NCBI GenBank assembly: GCA_019096195.1
Contig: JAGTXK010000273.1
Coordinates: 124,001-188,000, forward strand
Length of the DNA stretch: 64,000 bases
Reading direction: 5' to 3'
Source: Boletus sp. NGJ
Taxonomy: Eukaryota; Basidiomycota; Agaricomycetes; Boletales; Boletaceae
The translations under genes were made by a program, and so were the position numbers. Shown here piece by piece: positions 58,100-64,000 of this stretch. The notes beneath the pieces were generated by a model. That model did no database searches and had not been told where the DNA came from. It saw nothing but the letters and a program-made list of their open reading frames with translations. Numbering within the stretch: the stretch's first letter is position 1; each line of letters opens with the position of its first letter.

Positions 58100-58452
58100 C
58101 TAGTCCACGGAGATGCCTTTCCCTCTTAGTTCGCGGGTAAAAGCTCGAGGTGAAGTGGGGTCACCTGGAGCAACCCGTGTTAGGCATCGGGACAGTCCTG
58201 AAAGGTGAACAGTCCCCAACCGAGAGATGCGAGGGAATAGGCACCAAAGGAGACGAGCAGCCACCTAGGAATCTACACAAGTGTCGACTCGAAGGTTAGT
58301 TCAATTCGGATCCCGAACACGACGGGTTTACGCAGGAGTTGGGGGACAATGTCTGGTTCGAGCAAAGGGGCGGGAAGGACGGCGAAGAAGGCGAGGAGGT
58401 AGACGAGAACGAAAGCAGAGGCGTAGATGGCGACGCGTTGTGCACGGGCCAT
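58100..58452 (-). pseudogene. DPM3 copy, broken (right arm)
   Basis: ATG 58452 starts MARAQRVAIYASAFVLVYLL, close to the left copy. The end of exon 1 is changed (PQLL then a GTAAAC donor), IPRWLLVSFGAYSL has Trp to Arg, CPDAY is cut by a stop (TAA for Tyr), and the start of exon 3 with EINNAKSE is deleted, leaving ELRGKGISVD. The conserved C-terminus needed to hold DPM1 cannot be made. Confidence 0.85.
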
Positions 58453-58593
58453 ATTGCAGCTTGAAATTTCGAAAGGTTCCGCAGGCGTATGACACCGCCG
58501 ACGACGGTGTTTGTCGCTGTTAAACTATGGTGTTCATTTCGAGTCTTGCTGGCACTTTGCTGCAACAAGGCATGGAACGATGATTACAAACGG

Positions 58594-58677
58594 CCGACCT
58601 TAGCTCAGTTGGAAGAGCGCGAGACTGTAATGGATAAAATCATCTTGAGGTCGCCTGTTCGAGCCAGGCAGGTCGGA
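58594..58677 (+). tRNA. tRNA-Tyr (GUA) with 11-base intron, right copy
   Basis: All 84 bases including the intron are identical to the left copy. It keeps full pairing and is followed by TTCTATTTTTT, which can stop RNA polymerase III. It appears functional although the neighbouring DPM3 and MDR copies in this arm have decayed. Confidence 0.95.
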
Positions 58678-58956
58678 TTCTATTTTTTGTGTTTTTGCCA
58701 TGTCATGGGACTTTCACATCAGGAAATTGACACATTACTTTTTCCTGGACCCGGAGGGGACAGGTTTGCGATCCAAGAATGCGTGGGAAGTGCCAAAAGT
58801 CGACGCCCGTGGGAAGTCTTGGCTTGACTTAACGGGAACCTAACCTTAACCTCAGTGTTGGGGCTCGCGTCGCCCAGGGCAGAGGGCTGGCGGTCATCAC
58901 AATACTCCATCATCTGAACACTCCATTATCTACAACAACAGTACTACGATTTTATC

Positions 58957-59817
58957 ATGTCGAGCTTGGTCGTAAACGAATCGGACGTGCAGGTCGTTTT
59001 GGCCGTTTCAGAGGATGTTGAGTGTGATGTGGACGTAGCGAACGGCGTTGTCAGTTCGCGCAGACTTGGCGATGCGTTCGACTTTGTGGGTGTTCTCCAC
59101 ATGCCGCTCCCGACAGTGTGTTTGTGGCCAGCGGGTCCTTGTGTACTCGTTCAGTTTCAGTCGCTGATGCAACTGGTTTATTCCTTTCCGTACCTCACTG
59201 TCGCTGCATTGGAGAGTGTCGCTTCGATTCATCATGTTCCTTTTAGTCGAGGCTGGCCTAAGAATCAGCTCGTGGAAGAACTGCGCCGTCATGTATGTAA
59301 TGCACCTTGCGAGTCTGATCTCGTGTTCGTCTTCGAGCAACATCGCAAAAGTAGAAGGGTCAGTCAACGCAGGCACGCGAACGAGAATGATGCATGCATT
59401 GTGCATGAATTTGTGCAGTCCCAAGAATGCATGATGTGGTCGCGCGATAGGATTCATTATGTCTCGTCACATCTTCTTAAAACACAATATCGGATAGTGC
59501 CTGATGATGATGGGCTGTCGTCTCTTCTCGTAGACGTACCGTTACCTCTCATACTGTCGATGTATACGCTGACGTCCCAGGACACCGATTTTTTAATGAG
59601 TGCTCATTCGGTTGCATGCGCAAGTACTGTTACTCACCAGGATAGGATTCAACTACTCCGAGTACATCATTGCCCTACAGTCAACCATTGGCCAGACAAA
59701 CCACCTCACTTACTACTTTTGCCAATATGCACTGCTATGGAATATCACCTTGTTGGTACGAACATTATCACGAATGATGCAGAAAATGTCCCTTCTTTAT
59801 TTGACCTGTTGGGTTAG
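58957..59817 (+). CDS. uncharacterised 286-residue protein with a Cys-pair region
   Basis: The frame from ATG 58957 (MSSLVVNESDVQVVLAVSED) has no intron. The middle has GWPKNQLVEELRRHVCNAPC, a short helical SAP-like stretch with a Cys pair, seen in proteins associated with large fungal DNA elements; that likeness is weak. No membrane segment is visible. GC content is like host genes to about 59.6 kb. The C-terminus may be altered: the last 50 residues run into more AT-rich DNA shortly before the pogo element. Confidence 0.45.
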   Translation: MSSLVVNESDVQVVLAVSEDVECDVDVANGVVSSRRLGDAFDFVGVLHMPLPTVCLWPAGPCVLVQFQSLMQLVYSFPYLTVAALESVASIHHVPFSRGWPKNQLVEELRRHVCNAPCESDLVFVFEQHRKSRRVSQRRHANENDACIVHEFVQSQECMMWSRDRIHYVSSHLLKTQYRIVPDDDGLSSLLVDVPLPLILSMYTLTSQDTDFLMSAHSVACASTVTHQDRIQLLRVHHCPTVNHWPDKPPHLLLLPICTAMEYHLVGTNIITNDAENVPSLFDLLG

Positions 59818-59971
59818 TCTCCAACACGATTTATGTTCATTGTTTTCTCACATAGTACAGCAATCATTAATGATTCTAACATACATCGCATATATTTCAC
59901 CTCCATTGACACCATGTGGAGAGCTCTCTCCATCCTATCACATTCGGCTGTCATCTTTGAGCTAAATGGTA

Positions 59972-62542
59972 CAGTTGACTCCCTTATAACCCATACCCCC
60001 TCAGGATGGGTCCAAGGGTATGGGTTATAGGAGAGTATGGGTTTCGGGGGTGGTCAGCCACTAGCAAAATTATGTTCATGAAATATCTATATGCATTCAA
60101 GCTGAGCAATACAAAGTCAGTTGGGCGGAAAATAACTAGTAATTTTTGTTTCCTTCATGTTCTGCATCTCGAGAACCCGGGTCCTCTTCCCAATTGAACC
60201 CAGCATCGCCTCCAACTTACACATGAATGGATCATCATCAAATTGCCTGATATATCTCCCCAAAGCCAATGCCCTGTGGAGTGCCTCACGGCATGTGGGG
60301 ACTGGTTCAATAGGCTCATCTGACTCGCCATTCACCTCGTCACTCCCCACATGATTTGCTTCCCGTGCCGCTTTTGCATCCATTACCACTCAATAGATAT
60401 CTTCGTCAGTTGCCTTGAAGACATTGTGTGTCTTGGTGGCCAGGTTGAGAAGTTCCTCTATATCCATTCGGTTTGAGCATTGGAGGGCCCCGGGAGCCTC
60501 CAAATCATCCAATGCCTCCTTGACGGTATTCTCAGCTTCTGTAATGGGATTGTCTAAGTCACAATTGGTCATGTGGATTAAAGATGAGATAGGAAGAGAT
60601 GGTTGAATGAGAGATGGTGTCGACAAATCAGTGTTAGGAAGAATGTTCGCTTTACGCCAGCAGTTTCGAATCGTCGTCGTATCCACTTTGTTCCATGCCT
60701 TATTGGCCATTTGCATGGCTTGGAGTTGATCAATGTCGTAGATCTGAGATGGGGTGATGTCAGCTTCATAGTGCTTGATGGCATGGTGATAGAATTCTGC
60801 CTGATATTTGGCCTTGAAGCAGCGAATGATTCCTTGGTCATTAGGCTGAACATGCGCAGTGAGGTTGGGCTTGAAATTAATGACGTGTATGTTGGTGAGA
60901 GTCTCTGGGATGATATGTCCCAAGAAGTTGTTCTGCAGAAGTAAAATCTTCCACCCCTTGCTCCTGAGCTTTCCATCCCAATCCAGCAGCCACTCTTGAT
61001 AGAGAGTGCCCGTCATCCATGCCTTCGCATTGTTCCAGTAGTGGAAACCAAGTTGAGCGCCAGTCTTGTTCTTGAATGCTTGTGGCTTCTGAGCCTTTCC
61101 GATGATGAGAGGAGGTAGTTTTCTTGAACCATCTGCATTCGTTGTGAATAGATATGTGAGTTGATGCTTCTTTCCTTTAATGCCAGAATTTTGCATGTTG
61201 GCAAGTCCACGATCTGGAGGCAGACTGGACTCAGGAATGTCACTTCAGCTCAATGTGAATCAGCGCATGGAAGTAGGAGAGGACTCACACATAGAACAAG
61301 CCAGTCTCGTCAGCATTAAAAACATCATGTGGCTTGTAATTCTCTTTCTTGATGAGCTTCTGAATACATAGCTGCTCCTTTGCAACAGTCTCAAGAGGTA
61401 TGGAGGCAGCTTCACTGTGTCGCTTTATCTCCTTCAAGCCATTTCGTGCCTTGAAACAGCTCAACCACCCTTCACTTAAATTGAGCCGTTCATCATCTGG
61501 CACACCCACAAGGTCGGCGAACACTTTTCATTTCTGGTGAAGGATTTCACCAGTAAGAAGCAGCTTGTCTGACATCGCCTTTGAAACCCAAAGATCCAAC
61601 ATCTCTGTGACCTCTGGATGTTGTGTTTGGCAGATCCTTTTGGCTGAACATATTGAATTTGTGCTGTTCTCATACTCTGCCTGCCACTTTGCTTCGTCCT
61701 TGACCCATGATGAGATCAGCGGCTGCTTGATTTGGAGATTAGGATAGACCACATGAAAATGATTTGCAGTTCGGCTCTGGACTCCACCATTGGCATGATG
61801 CCAATCAAGAATTTCAATCCGTTGCTGAAGTGTCGCATTCTCTTTCTTCTGAGATCTCACTGTGACAATAGGTTTAGATTTCCTGCCAGTGGACTCAGAT
61901 GCAGGAGTGTCATTGGCAGCAGGACCTGCAAACAACAGACTTAGTACAGCATGCACCTAAATTTGAAAGCCTTACGCTTCCGCCTCTTTGAAGGGGCATC
62001 ATTTTTCCTGCCATTCTCTGCAAGTTTCTGCAGCTTCTCTACAATTGTTTTGTCTTGTGAATCCAACCTCCCAAGGCCTCTCTCATAATCAGAAGCATTG
62101 TCCAATATCTCCACCACCCTTTCATTGTCTATCAAATTTCCATCACCATCAAGCCAATTCTCATCAGACTCTGATATGAGCCGACCAGCTTTCAGCTCAA
62201 CCTCGAGCTTGGCTTTCCACTCTTGAATCTGATGACAAAGCTTGATTAGGCCTTTTTTTAGAACTTTGACAGGTTTCATAAGGTGAGAAGTTGAGAAGTT
62301 GGAGCATTTGGGTCGCTCTTGCCATCTCCGGGTTGTAAAAAATGAGAATTATATAATCAAATTTCCTAATGGGGACTCATGTATGGGTTATGATGAACAA
62401 AAAATGTTATGGGTTATGGGTTATTGAAGGGTTATGGGTTATTGGTACAAAATCCCTGCATACCAACACAGGAGATGGAAAATCCTATGGGTTATCAAAG
62501 AGTATGGGTTATACAATGTATGGGTTATAAGAGAGTCAACTG
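59972..62542. mobile_element. pogo/Fot1-like DNA transposon
   Basis: TA at 59970-59971 and 62543-62544 flank ends that both begin CAGTTGACTC(C/T)CTTATAACC. Between them is a single minus-strand transposase of pogo type. Several copies of TATGGGTTAT lie just inside both ends. Total length 2,571 bp; the element is structurally complete. Confidence 0.9.
60390..62279 (-). pseudogene. pogo-type transposase (CENP-B/DDE_1), probably inactive
   Basis: A first coding part 62279-61978 (acidic, SKRRKRK end) is spliced with a GTAAGG donor, TACTAAG branch site and TTTGCAG acceptor to 61926 onward, which has the DNA-binding part (NATLQQRIEILDWHHANGGV, then QPLISSWVKDEAKW). EGWLSCFKARNGLKEIKRHS follows, then the first catalytic Asp in FNADETGLFY, then after a second intron SGIKGKKHQLTYLFTTNADG. 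The second catalytic region reads LLLQNNFLGH where the family has DNFSGH, so the Asp appears replaced by Asn. The third acidic residue lies in QPNDQGIIRCFKAKY. A frame change near 61527 is also seen. It ends at about 60390. Confidence 0.8.
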
Positions 62543-63146
62543 TATGAACTGACATTTGTTCTCTCATCCTTACAACATTCCTCAACACAGTAAATACGAC
62601 ATAAAATTTATGCTATTCCCCCTTGTACTTTGTTGTTGAATTACTCTCCATCCTTGGGGCCAGGGGTGCCTGGAGGGCAATGCTATTAACACTTATAGCT
62701 ACTTATGTCGGGAAACGAACATGCTGTGCCGCCTCCCATTGGCTGGATGTTGCGTGACTTAGGATTCCATCCGCACAGCCACCACGGGTGCCGAGTCCAT
62801 CCGAATGATGGATGGATCGCGCGCATGGGCAAGTGGCCGCTCGTTCGTTCACAAATGGACGATGCGAGAAGAGGCGGCGAAGCAAGCAACACACGCACAT
62901 GCCACATCATCACCGATTAGCCAAGTAGGGTACTACGCGAGACAGAGGTGCTGCGGTACAATACTGTCATCAACTAGATAGGAAAGCGGGGCGGGTAAGT
63001 AGTAGTGCTCCAGGGGGTGGTAAGAGGTCTTGGCCAAAAATTGCTGGGGGTCAGTAGTGTGGTGTGGGCCCCGGTCGTCAGTTGGCTTCAGGCAAGCTCG
63101 ACTTCCCATTTTGGCGCGGGTGTGCTGAGGTCTCCCCGTGCTCACG
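62543..63146. other. intergenic, composition returns to GC-rich
   Basis: No gene that I can support. CpG-containing DNA resumes at about 62.7 kb. Confidence 0.45.
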
Positions 63147-63989
63147 TCAGGCCGAATAGATTGCATGGAGAAGAGCCGTGTGGCCATTCTCCACCTGTGG
63201 GTATGCAGCAAGGAACTTCTCCTTGTCGGAGCTGTACCTGCATCAAGTCCGAGTCAGCAGGCGGTATCGACGACGGCAGATGACCCACGTGTTGACGAAC
63301 TCGAGCGCGATAACCGACCGCTTGTAGTGCTTCACTGCGAAGACGTGGTTGTTCCCCTGGATCCAAGCAGGCAGCCATTCGCTCAGTGGTGTGTCGAGGC
63401 CGAGCTCTGGGTCCCCACTGACCCAGTGCTTCACAATGTCCCTCCAGGAGTCCTTTTTGGGACGACGGGTCCCATCTGCACAACGAACGGGAACGTCTGG
63501 GATGACGAGTCCAGGTTTCAGGATCGAGTGTGAGATGTGCCTGCATGCGCCGGTCTTTCCATGACGCAGCGGCACGTCCGAGTTGCTTGTTCTGCTGACG
63601 TTCATGATGGACACCAGCCTCCAGTTGGGCTGGCTGCCTGGGCATGGTCCAAGTCGGTCGTTGGTAGCATCAGAGGATAGATGCGGTGGTGGGGAACATG
63701 GGACGCCCGTGGATAAGACGTTCAAGTCTGCCGTCATGGTGCCGGTGGGGCGAGGTGGAATCCTGATGGTAAGTGGTGCTGGTACGTTTGGGTCACGATG
63801 TGTCAGTGGTGTGCTGGTGCTTGTCACACGCTTGTGTGACTGTTGACGGATTACATCGGTGAGTTCACGGACGACACCAGCAACGTTGCCCATGTCTGCC
63901 CTCAGTTCTTGAACATCAGTCATGACTGATGTGTGGATGGACCGGATCTCTTCTGTCAACACGGGCTGAACAAGTGCACCCTCCCCCAT
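63147..63989 (-). CDS. uncharacterised Agaricomycete protein, C-terminally cut
   Basis: The first exon from ATG 63989 (MGEGALVQPVLTEEIRSIHT) has a coiled-coil-like start, a Pro/Ser-rich middle and the family block DSWRDIVKHWVSGDPELGL, TPLSEWLPAWIQG, HYKRSVIALEFVNTW. A short intron (GTCATC...GATGCAG) joins YSSDKEKFLAAYPQVENGHT and ALLHAIYSA, then a TGA. Related proteins as I remember them continue for a few residues in this place (ARREHGE-like sequence is readable after the stop). The function is unknown. The family is multi-copy in mushroom genomes and may be tied to mobile DNA. The window ends 11 bases upstream, so the true start may lie outside. Confidence 0.5.
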
Positions 63990-64000
63990 CAGCGACTCAT

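Noticed and set aside
1-64000. CRISPR arrays, bacterial operons or prophage
   Set aside because: Spliceosomal introns, an intron-bearing tRNA and fungal transposons show this is eukaryotic nuclear DNA; no spaced repeat array is present.

Overview
This is a stretch of fungal nuclear DNA. Genes are split by many short (about 50-60 bp) GT-AG introns, and the proteins are of mushroom-lineage (Agaricomycete) type: a class I hydrophobin, short pheromone precursors with a CAAX end, an ABCC transporter and lineage-specific membrane proteins. Gene style and repeat families suggest a Rhizoctonia/Ceratobasidium-like fungus; that placement is inference.

Base composition falls in blocks. GC-rich, CpG-containing gene blocks (about 1-18 kb, 35.5-47.2 kb, 54.8-59.9 kb, 62.6-64 kb) alternate with AT-rich, almost CpG-free blocks (about 18.2-35.5 kb and 47.2-54.8 kb) filled with transposons. 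The second boundary cuts through a host gene.

Layout. 1-2 kb: a membrane protein and a four-exon Arg/Gly-rich protein. 3-10 kb: three pheromone-precursor-like genes, all ending CIIV, inside a segmental duplication; one copy carries a 5'-truncated LINE. 10.9-12.6 kb: a decayed gene. 12.9-13.9 kb: a WD40 protein. 14.2-14.6 kb: a class I hydrophobin that has lost its ATG. 16.3-17.6 kb: a single-pass membrane protein with a 15-base microexon and two possible first exons. 18-35 kb: tandem repeats, nested Tc1 elements, solo LTRs, a gypsy gag-protease fossil and an inverted-repeat-bounded segment with IS630-like transposase remains. 37.3-38.4 kb: a HAPSTR1-like protein, divergent from a large ABCC transporter (38.6-45.0 kb). 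45.3-51.0 kb: three tandem paralogs of a membrane protein with an extracellular domain. 52.3-53.9 kb: a nearly whole Tc1 element. 54.8-58.7 kb: a large inverted duplication, tRNA-Tyr / DPM3 / MDR reductase, whose right arm has decayed. 59.0 kb: a protein of unknown role. 60.0-62.5 kb: a pogo-like transposon. 63.1-64 kb: an uncharacterised protein running to the window edge.

The most unusual parts are the pheromone-precursor cluster with no receptor gene in view, the inverted tRNA-Tyr/DPM3/MDR duplication, the CpG-free islands with sharp edges, and a shared internal inverted-motif design in the long ends of three different Tc1 families.
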